Program-made: the position numbers and the translations under genes
NCBI RefSeq assembly: GCF_014529535.1
Contig: NW_023503501.1
Location: 8,634,504-8,698,503, forward strand
Length of the DNA stretch: 64,000 bases
DNA from: Bradysia coprophila
Lineage: Eukaryota > Arthropoda > Insecta > Diptera > Sciaridae
Direction: 5' to 3'
Shown: positions 42,892-55,292 of the stretch, piece by piece
Position numbering within the stretch: position 1 is the first letter of the stretch
Layout: each line of letters begins with the position of its first letter
Notes under the pieces: generated by a model
The model's input: the letters and a program-made list of their open reading frames with translations, nothing else
The model's database searches: none
What the model was told of the DNA's origin: nothing

Positions 42892-44492
42892 TGTCGATAA
42901 GAATTTTTGATTGCAGACCTTAGTATCACAATTCATTTTTCATCATTGACGAATCAATTACAATTGAATGCAATTTCCTCTTTGTATCAAATTGCTTATT
43001 CCGTGCAAAAAAAGAGGCATAAACCAATCACTCTTCACACAGTAATTTCCATAATAAAATGTAAATATTGACTCCGTAACGACTTAACACTATCAATTAG
43101 CTAATTAATTGATTCATTAATTAATTTGTTGGCATCTCAGAAATTAGTTGACTACATCAGCAGATATATCTTATTTACACTGCTTACGTGCTTAGGTAGC
43201 GATCAATTTGACCTATAAACCTGTACAGATACACCCAAAAATATACAAAAATTGAAATTTCGTCGAGGAATTCGATTTGATAATAATTTGATAATTTTTA
43301 CGCTAATGTGAAAGAAGTGTGCTAATAGGTAAGTGGGAAGCAAAGTACATTGTATTTAATGGAAAACCTCAACGGATCAGAGATCTGGCTTTTTTAACGT
43401 TGCCGTAACTGTATTTTCTTGTGACTAATGTTGCTGCACCTGCTAAATTTGTATGGAATTGAATTCACCTCATCACTAGCTGCAACTCGAATTCAATTGT
43501 GCACCTAAAAGTAGGAGTCCGTGCGTAACTGCAAAGTATCACACGGAGCCTTATTTTCAGGTTATTTTTTCAATTGTTGGACACAAGTCAAATTCGCTTT
43601 GTTAAGTTGCAACACATGGCAAGTCTAAATAGGAAACAAGCAATTCCAACAACATGATTGCGCCAAACGTCACAGATGCAACATAACAAAACTTATATTC
43701 ACCCGAAACTTGGATTCCGTATTTTTTGTGATCCGCCGAGGGTATGCATTACCTTCAGTGTATATATACTTTGGGTAGAAGCACCGACATGTCAAAGCAC
43801 CTAGCAGGGTAATAGAGATTTTTACACGTCAAATACAGTAGTTTTTTGATACCAATAATACCATTAGCAGCGTTACTGGTAATTTTGCAATGACATTATG
43901 AAAAAAAGGTAGGGAAATATTCGCATACTTCGATTAAAGTACTACTTTATTTTTTTCTATTACCCTGCTAGGTGCTTTGGACATGTCGTTTCTTTTTCGA
44001 AAACCTACTACCTTGGTATTCGGCACAATTTCAATGGTCAATGCAATAAGTTTGTTCCAAGTAACTGTTAACACGAAATTTCACTAGCCGAACGAACACG
44101 ATTTCATCCACAGAGATCGGTTTTCATGTAGATGTTGATGAGGTTATGTCTCTATGGATGAAATTTGACAATTCGTATGGCCTTGGAACCGATTTATAAT
44201 GTCATGTCACAACGTGTGTACTAAACAAATATCCAACCCGCTTTTTAATGGTTGATATGCACTTGTCTTGTCATGCAAGCATTATAAGAACAAATTCTAT
44301 CACCTTGTTGTGACTGTTTTACCAACTGGTTCACTCATACAATCAGACTGCTTATGCGTGTTTTAAACAGCTGAAGCAAATATAAGACCAAGGTACATAT
44401 ATGGGCGGAGGTAATGCCATACATACGCGCGGCCTAGCACAATACTTCGATGCAAGTGACACTTTTTTTAAAAAATGGTTGACTATGATTTA
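42892..44492. other. Intergenic stretch with three MITEs
   Basis: No gene is seen. It contains a CAAAGTATATAAACACTG-family copy (about 43395-43775), a palindrome (43789-43987), a diverged relative of the ATAGGTTTCTTCCA family (about 44057-44199, keeping CATCCACAGAGA and its complement) and, from 44388, the outer inverted repeat that frames the large element. Confidence 0.5.
43789..43987. mobile_element. Palindromic MITE
   Basis: CGACATGTCAAAGCACCTAG and CTAGGTGCTTTGGACATGTC are the ends, followed inward by CAGGGTAATAG and CTATTACCCTG. Confidence 0.8.
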
Positions 44493-45393
44493 CTATGTGT
44501 AACATGCAAATATGGTCACGATCGTATAGTAGTTAATTTATTTAACACAGATACCAAATGTCATGTGGAATGCGTGGAACGCGAGTGCTTGGAGAAACAG
44601 CGACTGCTACGCAATTGACATCTGATTGATTTTTTGTTGATTTGTTGGTTTTGTCGAGTGCTTTTCAATTTTAACATTTTCTTTCGGTTTGGTGTAACAA
44701 GGACTAAAACAGCTTCTACTTTTGTGTTAAAATTGTTTCAAAGTATTCTAAATTTTATAGGTTTCAGATGTGTTCGTATATAATAAGCCCTAATTTAGCC
44801 GTTAAATCGTGAATTTTGCTTTGTGTTTGAGTGATTTGTTTCCGTACAGAACTCATTCTGTTCTTTTCTTTTTTTAAAGAAAAATTTAATTAATTTGATA
44901 ATACAGTAGGCAAAGTATCTAAATTAATAATTTTCCATTAATTCGTCACAACTTTTAATTCATAATTCAATCCTGAAAATTCGTCAATCTAAAAATACAC
45001 TGCTCGTTCGCATTCATATCCGCAATCAACAAACGTCAAACGGTTTTCATTGTCTCATTAGATTTTTTTGTGAAAATGTTTTTTGCCTACCTATTAAACC
45101 AGAGCTCTCAATATTTCCGAAATTGTTTCATTTATTCGATTCAATAAATTGTTTACAAGATGCTTCAATTGATAATTTTTATAAATTTCGAATAAGGAAA
45201 GTGCTCTTAAAATCAACAAATCGAAAACAAAAAACAATGTTTTTATTCTTGGAGTTATTTTCAGGAAATTTATGCTACGCAAGCCTTTGAATCGTCAATT
45301 CAATCGACTGTTGTATTTAATCGATGATGCAAAGATCTTTGCAGCAAATTGGAATGCATTTTGGGATCGGTAAAAGATTTAGGCAAAGTTTCA

Positions 45394-45533
45394 GAAAACT
45401 ATGTACAGTGAACGACATCTCAAATGTCTCACTGTCATTTTTTTCAGAGAATGTCATTGTGAATTTGCAATGACACAATAAAATTCTCAGAAAAATTTGA
45501 CAGTGAGACATTTGAGATGTCGTTCACTGTAGT
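45394..45533. repeat. Palindromic MITE inside the large element
   Basis: CTATGTACAGTGAACGACAT and the complement ATGTCGTTCACTGTAG bound it. CTCAAATGTCTCACTGTCA and its complement continue inward. Confidence 0.85.
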
Positions 45534-47291
45534 TTATGTGGAAAATCAAATAGGAAAAGATTTCTTTTGAAGTTTGTTTTGAAGATTGTACTTAAAAAGG
45601 TGAGGCAACCATGCCGTTTTCGGTCAGTGAATTAGCTTGGCCACACTACAAACCACTTATGCCTCGGAATAGGTAGGTTTTTGACATGAAAATCAAACAC
45701 CTGATCTGACCTGACATGTTTTAAATTTAACCTGAAATAACCAGGATTGACCTGATTCATTTGCATATTTCTTGTTAGTTTCCTTTGCCGCTGAGTTCTA
45801 AAATCGTAATTTTCGTTTCGTAGTTTCACGGAGGATATTTGCATAATAGAAGTAACAAATTTCTCAAGATATTGTTAAAATAATTTGTGAAATAGGTCTG
45901 ATAGAATTCACTTCAGGTCAGTGTCTGTATTTTCATGTTCAACTCAAATCAGGTCAAGTCAAAATCTATCAGATCTGATCCAGATCATATCAGGTTTCAG
46001 GCTATTCCTATTTCAATGATTTTCGATTACACTCGTGGTGTCCTTCAAATTACTAACGAAAATACAATGAAGATGCGCCTGACGTTTATTGACACATGTT
46101 GGATTTTGTTTCTTCGCCGTTGGCTAAATTAAAGTCAAAGCTACAAAACATTTGTAATATGCATGTGGAGAGGAGTTAGTAGTCTTAGCTTCATATTTTT
46201 GTTGATTTTCAGTAATGTAATTAGTAGTCAAAAGAGCCTGATGAAGAGCAAAGCCGAAGCTCGAAATATTGCGTAAACTAACGTCTTTTATTTACAAACC
46301 ACCGCTATAGTCCAAGAAATCAACCAACTTTAGTTTATTGTCACATAGCACATCTTTCTGACAGAAAAACCAAAGAATACATTTAACGAAAAAAAAGTTG
46401 AGCTACGGTTAGAGCTTAGAATTTTATTAAGATTTGAGATAAGCCTACGAGGTGTAGTAGTCAAGCCATTTTCTACACTCACATTTTCTGATATTTTTCA
46501 ATTGTTCAAATTTGTTAATGTTCGACATTTACGCAGCATTTCGGAGATAGAAATATGAGATTTATTACATAATATGTAATTATTCCCCACTGGATTAATA
46601 AATTATCAAGCAGAACTGCAAGGTATTTTCCTAAAAAAAGCAACGAAAAACCAAATAAAGAATGAATTAACTGAAGTAACGTACTTATTTCAAGAAGTTC
46701 AATACAAAAACCAGCGCTAAGAGTGCAATAAATTTATCAGATTTATCTTTTCGACTAATGGATTGTTTAAATCTTATTAAGAAGGGGTTGCTGAAATAAT
46801 TCCTCCAAAGTGACTTGATAAGAATTTCTGTAGATACTTAAAAAGAGATTAGGTCAAAATTCAAAGATATTCAGTGAGCCCGGCTAACAGAACCCTTCTA
46901 TTATTCAATATTAAAATGAAGATCCATTGAAATAGAGGAAAAAAATTTTTGAATCGAAAACATCTGCAACTTATTAGGAATTCCTGATATTTCTTTATTT
47001 TCGAGTAGATAAGTAGTCAAAACACATTTTAAATAAGAGTGAATTAAAAACAGTATCGAACAAGCGAAGAACAATTTATCGATGAAAAAATGCTAATAGG
47101 CCCTATGTCGGATCCGTCCAATTTACTCAATAAGACGTAAGTCCGGGAAACTGCACCTTCTTTATCATTTATCGATTTACAGTCTTCCTCGATTATTTTA
47201 AAAATCTTAGTAGCCTGTGATATTCGGCCGACAGCCAACTGTTAAACAGAATATCTTGATATGTGATTCAATCATTTAATTGTAATAAAAA

Positions 47292-49697
47292 ATGGAAATG
47301 AAATTTGAAAACTCAGAATTTGAAGTGTTGATGGAATTCGAAATTGATAATTTAAATTCTATTTTGTGTACAAATCAAGTTATCAATGAGAAGCAAGAAT
47401 TAAGTCAATGTAAAATTTCATATAAATAAGTAAATAGAATCGACTTTTGCGAATCAGATTTTTCATTTTCAGTTGACGAAGAGTTCGAAGAGATAATTGA
47501 TTTGGACAAATTTTTTTCATTTGATAACGCGTCCCCAATTTTCGAAACCCAAAATGATGCGATCTCTGACGCCGAAGCTGCAATAATTGAGGAAATCGGT
47601 GCGCCCAAATGTTAGATTTCCATAAACATGTTGACTGCAGATGCAGATCTATGAATCATTTACATTCTAGGTATCAATGCTTTGGATCATTCGACATTAG
47701 AGATTATTGATATAGACGACAACGACACTTTCGGTCCAAATGACATAGTGCGCGCTGTGAAAGTAAAAGAGTTAAGCAAAAGGGACAGTGCTCGTGTTCA
47801 ACGCGAGAAAGGTGAAGCGTATTTGGGATACTCTCGGATGGGTTCCAAAGTTTTACACAATTCTTATCGGTAAGCTCGGCGACAAGGACCTCGATGTACT
47901 TCTAAATTTTGTGTACGAAGCTCTCTTCGTCAATGTAATCTTTTTGACGAAAAGGACAGAAAAGAACTGTTCGATAATTTTTGGCGAATGAATTGGGACC
48001 AAAAACAAATGTACATTTGTCAACTGGTCAAGGACGTTTCCATAAAAGAACGTAAGGTCGATGAGGAATCATCACGAAGAAAACGTTCTAAGCAATATTT
48101 CTTGATAACAGCGGATGAACGGCATGTTCAAGTGTGCATTAAAATGTTTTTGAACACATTCGGCTTGAAGGAAAAGATGGTGAGAGAATGGTTGAAGCAT
48201 AAGGGCACTTATGGTCTCCGTGAAAATCCGCTAACAGTTCAAAAGCGCATAAACACAAAACGGCAACAATCTGACAGCAATCAAGCTCTACTCAACAGAA
48301 AAATCGGGCTTCTGACTTTTTTGATGGACTATCCTAAGGTAGACTCGCACTATTGCCGAAAAGACACCGGAAAAGAATATCTACAGACGTCGCATAAAAC
48401 ACTAATTGACCTGTACAAAGACTATGTTGACATCTGCAATCACGAGAATTCGATTTCATTATCATTCCCTGTCTTTAGCGGAACTATGAAAAATTTGAAT
48501 TATTCTCTGTTCAAACCGCGCAAGGACCAGTGTGACACATGTATTGGGTTTAAGGTGGGAACATTGAATGCTAATGAATTTGCTGAACATCGAAGAAACG
48601 TTGACCGAGCTAGTCAGGAAAAAAAATGACTTGAATGCCGCAGCTATGAAACTGTTCACTCTTTTATGTATGGATGCTGAGGGCGTTGTGTTGTGTCCGA
48701 AATTATTGGCGAGTGCCCTGTATTTCAAATCGAAGCTTCAACTGCACAATTTTACTATCTACGATATATTGACTCACGACTCAACAAATTATGTCTGGGA
48801 TGAAACCGAGAGCGACCTGCAATCATCTACATTTGTTAGCATAATCATTCATCATTTGGAGAAACGTCTTCAGTCTGGACCTCTTCCGATAACAGTTTAT
48901 TCTGATGGATGCGGTTATCAGAATCGCAATGTTGTAATGGCGAATGCGCTTCGATTGTTGGCGATAAAATATTCCCGATCGATTACTCAGAAGTTTTTGG
49001 AAGTTGGTCACACTCACATGGAGTGTGATTCTACGCATGCGTGTATTGAACGAAGATCAAAAGGAATGACGTTCAACTTACCATCTGACTTTGAAACAGC
49101 CATTTCAACGGCGCGTGACAAACCATCACCATTCATTGTTGAGCATTTGACACATAAATTCTTCCGGAATTACGATGACCCAAACTACTTGACATTGAAA
49201 TCGATTCGTCCAGGTAATATTTTCCTTCAGTAATTTATTGACAATTTTCATTCATTTGTACATTTCCCATTAATTCAGGTAAAAAAGCGGGCGACCCTAA
49301 GGTCACTGATATCCGGGCCCTTCGATACGATCCAGATGGAAAGATTTTCTATAAACTTCATTTTGATGACGAGTTTAAAGTGCTACCACAAGCCTTCAAC
49401 AAGCAAAACATTTCGGTGCCGACCAATTTGCACAAAGACCGACTGGCAATAAGTGCGACCAAGTGGAAGCACCTGCAGGAGCTTAAATCTGTTATTGACG
49501 CGAAAAGCCATTCTTTTTATGATAACATTCCCCACCGCGTTGGCGAAGAAAAAATTACATCAGAGAACGACAAACTGAAAAAAGTAATGGCGAACATTAA
49601 TCTCGTCGAAGCCACATCAACTAATAAAAATGTGAAGCCGAAAGTAGTTCGAGAAAATGCAAAGAGAAAAGTTGTACGAAAAAATACAAAAAATTAA
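47292..49697 (+). pseudogene. Broken gene with DUF7869-like domain, candidate transposase
   Basis: Exons: 47292-47403, 47473-47610, 47671-49213, 49279-49697 (phases agree apart from the lesion; the first donor, GTCAAT, is weak). The product has an acidic N-terminus, a Cys-containing region ending RKELFDNFWRMNWDQKQMY, SSRRKRSKQYFLITADERHV, then an RNase H-like core: CMDAEGVVLCPKLLAS, ITVYSDGCGYQNRNVV, and GHTHMECDSTHACIERR, and a Lys/Asn-rich tail. From memory this is the DUF7869-type protein of insects and cnidarians. Two lesions: an in-frame TAA at 47871-47873, and a one-base surplus in the A8 run at 48619-48626. Spaced Asp, Asp and Glu/Asp residues suggest a DDE-type nuclease (inference). 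Confidence 0.75.
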
Positions 49698-50799
49698 ATA
49701 ATTCTAACTTCGACACATTGTCAATGAAATTCACTTGAATAAAACAATATTAAACTTACGCATTTCTGCTTATTGAAGAATTCCATGGAGGAATCTTGAA
49801 CCTCAAAATTACTGAGATGAATTGACGAAATCAACTGTGGTTATGTTTTGAAAATATGACAATAATGACATTTGCATTGAAAGGTAAAGAAGGTGGCAAA
49901 ATTTTAAATTATGATAACGCAGTTGCTAATTTGAGATACGGCCTGTTCGCAGAAAACCATTTACGTCTTATTTCCATTTTTCCATCGTTATATAAGTTCT
50001 TTAACTGTTTTTGATCAATAAATCTAAGTTTTATTTAAAAAAAAATCGATATCCGACACTTGCGGAGCATAACTTTTCTGAAAATAACTCCAAGAATAAA
50101 AAACATTGTTTTCTGTTTTCGATTTGTTGATTTTAAGAGCACTTTCCTTATTCGAAATGAAACAATTTCGGAAATATTGAGAGCTCTGGTTTAATAGGTA
50201 GGCAAAAAACATTTTCACAAAAAAATCTAATGAGACAATGAAAACCGTTTGACGTTTGTTGATTGCGGATGTGAATGCGAACGAGCAGTGTATTTTTAGA
50301 TTGACGAATTTTCAGGATTGAATTATGAATTAAAAGTTGTGACGAATTAATGGAAAATTATTAATTTAGATACTTTGCCTACTGTATTATCAAATTAATT
50401 ATTTTTTTTTTTTTTTAAAGAAAAGAACAGAATGAGTTCTGTACGGAAACAAATCACTCAAACACAAAGCAAAATTCACGATTTAACGGCCTAATTAGGG
50501 CTTATTATATACGAACACATCTGAAACCTATAAAATTTAGAAGACTTTGAAACAATTTTAACACAAAACTAGAAGCTGTTTTAGTCCTTGTTACACCAAA
50601 GCGAAAGAAAATGTTAAAATTGAAAAGCACTCGACAAAACCAACAAATCAACAAAAAAACAATCAGATGTCAATTGCGTAGCAGTCGCTGTTTCTCCAAG
50701 CACTCGCGTTCCACGCATTCCACATGACATTTGGTATCTGTGTTAAATAAATTAACTACGATCGTGACCATATTTGCATCACATAGTACTTGTGTTTCA

Positions 50800-51797
50800 C
50801 AAAATATTGCTCCTATCACAAAATAAATGGCCCAGGTTTCTAAGCAATTTTGTGATTTTAAAGAAAGAGAGAGATGGCGTTTTTAGCGAACTTTCGTGCC
50901 ACTGCACATCTGATTCGGTTATATATGGCATTACTTCCGCCCATATATTTACCTTGGTTAAGACACAAATTTTATTGACATTGTATCTCTCAAAACAACG
51001 CAGCATGAGTGGTACTTTAAATAGGGTACTAAAAGTTGACGGTGTGTAACACAATTGTATACGACCATTTCATACCATAAAACACTATTTGGCAGCTGTC
51101 GACTATGATCACCTTTGTTTTAAGTTCCTAGTTCAAATTAACTACATTTAACAATTAGTCAAGCATTATGGCTGCAGGCAAATGTGGTAAGATTTATTTC
51201 GATAAACTATTAAACAAACAATTATCGTTTTTACGGATCTCTCATTGTTTTGTGGTTCATTATGTGAATATGGAAATCATATAAAATTGTTTACTAGTTG
51301 CTGCACTCTAGTCTCATTAAGTTTTTTTATCCAGCACGGAAAACTTTCGTATTGTCACACAAAACCAGATTTAAATAGCGCCTAAGTTTCCATCATACAG
51401 TGATGAACCGAACGTACTGATGGCGTGAAACATTGCCATAGATCCATAGATAGAAGTCTATAAATTTGACTCTGTCTAGAGTATTACATTCCTATTCAAA
51501 CGCGTCGCATCGAACATTTAGTACGAAGTAGATAATAGCAGCGTTTTGGGTTTAAATGGAAAATGATTTTACCTCAGTTTTCTTTTTTAGGTTAGATTTG
51601 TTGTCAAGAAAAAACGTGCTTTATCATTTTTTAGTAACTGAAACGAAAGTTTCATTCCATTGTTACATTTGAATATTTTCATGCAAGTTTTTAGTCTTGA
51701 ATACGTTTTTCTTTGAATTTTCTTTTTAATGTCTAAGCTTACTATTTATGATGTCACAGCGAGAAATCAACGATAATTTAAAATCGCCAAATTTAAA
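50800..51797. other. Intergenic stretch right of the large element
   Basis: No gene. It includes the outer inverted repeat partner (50925-50966) and a half copy of the CAACGCACTTCAAG family (about 50997-51120). The rest shows nothing I recognise. Confidence 0.45.
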
Positions 51798-52315
51798 ATG
51801 GATCGAAAAGGATTTGCTGCTTTTTTGCTGTCGTTACCGGTCAACGCGGTCCACCACGAGGAGGAAACGTCAACGGAAAAACAAAATATGATGAATGTAG
51901 CGAATGGTTTACGAGTGACACAACTAACGCCATTCCAACTTCTACAAGCATTACATCATCCACTCAAAGACTTTTTCGATGATTAAGTTCTCAAGAACCA
52001 CAAGCACAAGCGCAAATGTTCGTACAATTAATGGAGGCATGTACGATCGAGATAAAGCGTGAAAATTATTAAATCGACAATTCTGGTAATCGCATTGTCG
52101 GTCCTCGTGCAGACAGTCCCATTAGCCATTTAACTGAGGTGTTTTTGACGAAAGATTCACCGTTAACCGAAGAACCACCTTTACTCGCTGAAGAGGATGC
52201 CATATATGGCTTCGTAATTCGACTCACTTCGGCGAAACCTCTTGCACGCCATGCGAGGAAAGATCAATCGACTCAGTCATCGAAAAAGAGAACGTGCAAA
52301 AAACAAGGGAGATAG
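51798..52315 (+). pseudogene. Unrecognised degraded coding sequence
   Basis: An ATG-led frame (MDRKGFAAFLLSLPVNAVHH...) ends at 51986. A frame shifted by one continues at once with SSQEPQAQAQMFVQLMEACT, stops at a TAA near 52067, and then continues in the same frame to a basic end (KKRTCKKQGR) at 52315. Acidic and Gln-rich segments and the lack of other stops make a decayed gene of about 170 residues likely. I do not recognise the family. The open frames could still be chance. Confidence 0.4.
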
Positions 52316-54080
52316 ATGTTGCCTACTATAAAACTTTTTAAGCTAAATTTCTACACAGCAAAACACTTTTCAGTGTCATTAGCAGAATTGATATAAATTC
52401 CCGTATCTGCATGCATTGCACGCATATGAATTATTGTTTATCTGAATACTCTTTCTTCACTAATTGCTATAAATTCAATTTATGAGAAGTCAAACTTAAG
52501 GCGTTTTCAATTTCATTTCACTTTAATGTTGTTAGCATCGTAGTCGATTTCAATTCACTTTGATGTTGTTGACATGGTAGGATGAATATAAATATTCTCA
52601 CGACTATATTCACGCTAATACCAAAATCTTACTATAATTTTTGAGAATTCATTTTGCAATCCTATATGGGTGGATGTGTATGATGTTGGCTTACGGTTTA
52701 TAATTCATGTAGTTGGCTCATCTTTCTTCTTTCGAGACAACGAGGTTTGTTAGTTCGTACATGATACTCCAGGTAGGTGCCCCATGAACTGCCGTTTTCA
52801 CTTACACGTTTAAAGCCTTGGTGTCATCTCAGTATTATACAATGTTTGGGATTTTTCCCACGAGCTTATATGTTACTTTAGGCCCTGCTCTAAAATACAC
52901 AGATTTTTATAAAATTAATTTTGTTTAAAAAAGACGACCCTAAATTGTCCCAATGTTGTCAGCCGCGTATAATGTGCCGGAGGCCGTTTCCAGTTTCGAT
53001 GAAAATAAGTATGTGTAAGGTGTTCTGCAGCAAGAACTACATGAGTATCGACAATTCTGATCAAAAGAATTTCTAAAAACAGTGTAAAATCAAAAATATA
53101 GACCAGCCATTTTGTAATTTTCTGATGGGCGGCTGTACATTTCGACGTTTAGACGAACTTATAAAAAGATCAGTGCATTTTACAGACATACCGTTGAACA
53201 ATTTTTTGTTTAGAATAATGTTTTAATTCGATTAAAAATAACTTATAAGTACTTCAATCCCCCATTCAAACGAAGCGGAAATCCTTACGCGTATTTTAAT
53301 TTAAAAAACTAACGTAAAAATTTTTGATATATTTCTCGAATACCACAATTAGAGCAGACGTGTGATCTTCAGTTGTACTATGAGCATTTCCTCAACCTTC
53401 ACAATAATGAATTGTAATTAATTGAAAAAACATAATCAGAGATTTCTCTTTGTTTTGAAAATTAATTAAAAAAAGAAATTAACACAAATTCCATATCAAT
53501 AAGCAGTTTGCTGATTAAATGAAGCATTCATAATTGCAATAATGAATGAAACGTAACTGTCAGATCTCTAGAACTGATAGTCTCTAGTTAACATTCCTAA
53601 GGGACACTCTTGTAATAAATTAATGAACACGGTTTCAACAAAACGTTGTATTACATCTATTAGTATGATCATCTATCTCGAGACTTTTGTTTTTTAAGAA
53701 AAAGTGTGCACGTCAAGAAAAAGTCTGGGTTTTTTTCGAACCGGTTTAACTAGTCGGTAAGCCAATTTTCACGCTAATTTTATAATGTTCTATATCAACG
53801 GATTGAACTAATTCATTTTCTCGATCAATTTCAAAAACCATTTTATTTAAGTTATTTATTGACCTACATTCATCACTGGTCAGTTGTTGCTGATTCTGCA
53901 CAAGCCTTCGGTTTAATGAGAACAGGCTTTTGATTTTGGTGCAAAATTTTTACTAATACAAATGCATGAAACGAATACGTAAACGATTGTAACGGGATTT
54001 AGGTCACTCCTTTAAATTTATTTGCGTCCTCTGCTACTGCCTGGTTAACTTTACTCTGCTGTGGTTGCAAACGTAAGCTA
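52316..54080. other. Gene-free stretch
   Basis: I see no exon, palindrome or element ends here beyond a fragment of the CACGGCAGAGTAAA family at about 54028-54065. It is among the least structured parts of the window. Confidence 0.45.
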
Positions 54081-54578
54081 ATGTTTAGTTTGCTCTTACC
54101 AAAAAAGTGCTCCGTGTGAGAGACAAAATTGAATTTTCCAATTTTTTCTTTGTCTATTTGACAGCTTGCTCTCTCTCGGCTCTCTCATGTAGTACTTTTT
54201 GTTGAGTCGAGTGGACACTTAAGTATAGTTTCCACTTAAAAAGAGCACTCCGTTTAGCCTCCGTTTACATGACAGTTGTAAAATAGATCAAAAGAACTGT
54301 CACGCAAACGGAGTGGAAATTGAATTTATTTCAATTTTTTACTCCGTTTACGTGACAGTTCCTTTGTTCTATTTTACAACTGTCATGTAAACGGAGGCTA
54401 AACGGAGTGCTCTTTTTAAGTGGAAACTATACTTTAAGTATCCATTTCACTCAACAAAAAGCACTGAGTGAGTGAGCCGTTAGAAAGTAAACTGTCAAAT
54501 AAACAAAGAAAAAAAATTGAAAAAATGCAATTTTGTCTCTCACACGGAGCACTTTTTTGGTAAGAGGAAACTAAGCAT
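54081..54578. mobile_element. Foldback with a second foldback at its centre
   Basis: Outer ends ATGTTTAGTTTGCTCTTACC and GGTAAGAGGAAACTAAGCAT pair, followed by AAAAAAGTGCTCCGTGTGAG and its complement. At the centre lies a second element, 54221-54434, with ends AAGTATAGTTTCCACTTAAA and its exact complement. A half copy of the outer family lies at about 55370-55535. Confidence 0.85.
54221..54434. mobile_element. Inner 214-bp palindromic MITE
   Basis: The arms start AAGTATAGTTTCCACTTAAA and are almost perfectly complementary for about 75 bp (including GAGCACTCCGTTTAGCCTCC). The loop contains CTCCGTTTACGTGACAGTT and its own partial complement. Confidence 0.85.
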
Positions 54579-55146
54579 GAAGGTGCCAGCGCACTTCATT
54601 GTTTTGGGACTCCGTTTAGATATTGGGCATGATCACAGAGAGAATTTTCTCTCTGCGCAATTGTCTAAACGGAGACCCGAAACGGTGAACTGCGATTGCA
54701 GCTTTAAGTATGTCGTGTCATGAAATTTTGACAGAATATGCATGGACTGTCTGTCATTATTGAGAAGGAAGTGACAGAAAATCCATTTATTCTGTCAAAG
54801 TTTTGTAACACGGCTCACTGTATAGTATAGTTTACTTATCTGTAACCGCTGTAGCAGTAAAACCCTAATTGGAACAGTCAAAAAAACCTCTACGTTTACT
54901 TGTCAAAAACTTGTTTAAACTGTTTAAACAATGTAGTTGTGCCGGCGCAGCGCCATCTGTTATCATTTCTCTGGTTAAAAGAAATATTTGTGGCTCAGTG
55001 TCTGTGTTCTGTTGTTAAACACTTTTTTTGAAAACTAAACGCAAATTTTTGGCAATTAAACGGAAAGTTTTTTTTGTCATTTTCCTTCCGCTTTTGTGAC
55101 AGGTGCGTTTAAACCACACAGTTCACATGTATTGAAACAATAGGGC

Positions 55147-55292
55147 GTTCCATTTCGGATATAGTTCACTTTTATGCCGTGGGACCCGTGGGACATCATA
55201 CAAAAAATGAGTTACGTGTTCACTTTTGGCATTTTTTATATGAAGATGCCGTGGGACAAACTTGAACCATCTCCGAAATGGAACACTCTATG
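55147..55292. repeat. Palindromic element, TTTATGCCG family
   Basis: GTTCCATTTCGGATATAGTT and ATCTCCGAAATGGAACACTC form the ends. TTCACTTTTATGCCGTGGGA is paralleled inside. Relatives at 32018-32175. Confidence 0.65.

Larger units (their letters stand above)
44493..50786 (+). mobile_element. 6.3-kb DNA transposon with long TIRs carrying a DUF7869-like gene
   Basis: The left arm 44493-45283 and right arm 50059-50786 are inverted copies with few differences (one gap of about 66 bp in the right arm). Both end CTATGTG and are flanked by TA, a possible 2-bp duplication. A further, weaker inverted pair lies outside (44388-44430 and 50925-50966, around ATATATGGGCGG), so the element may sit within an older foldback or its true ends may be further out. 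The interior carries one broken four-exon gene (47292-49697), a palindrome (45394-45533) and a tract rich in AGGTCAGGT-like words (45650-46010). No known transposase family (hAT, Tc1, PIF, piggyBac, P, MULE) is visible. Confidence 0.8.
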
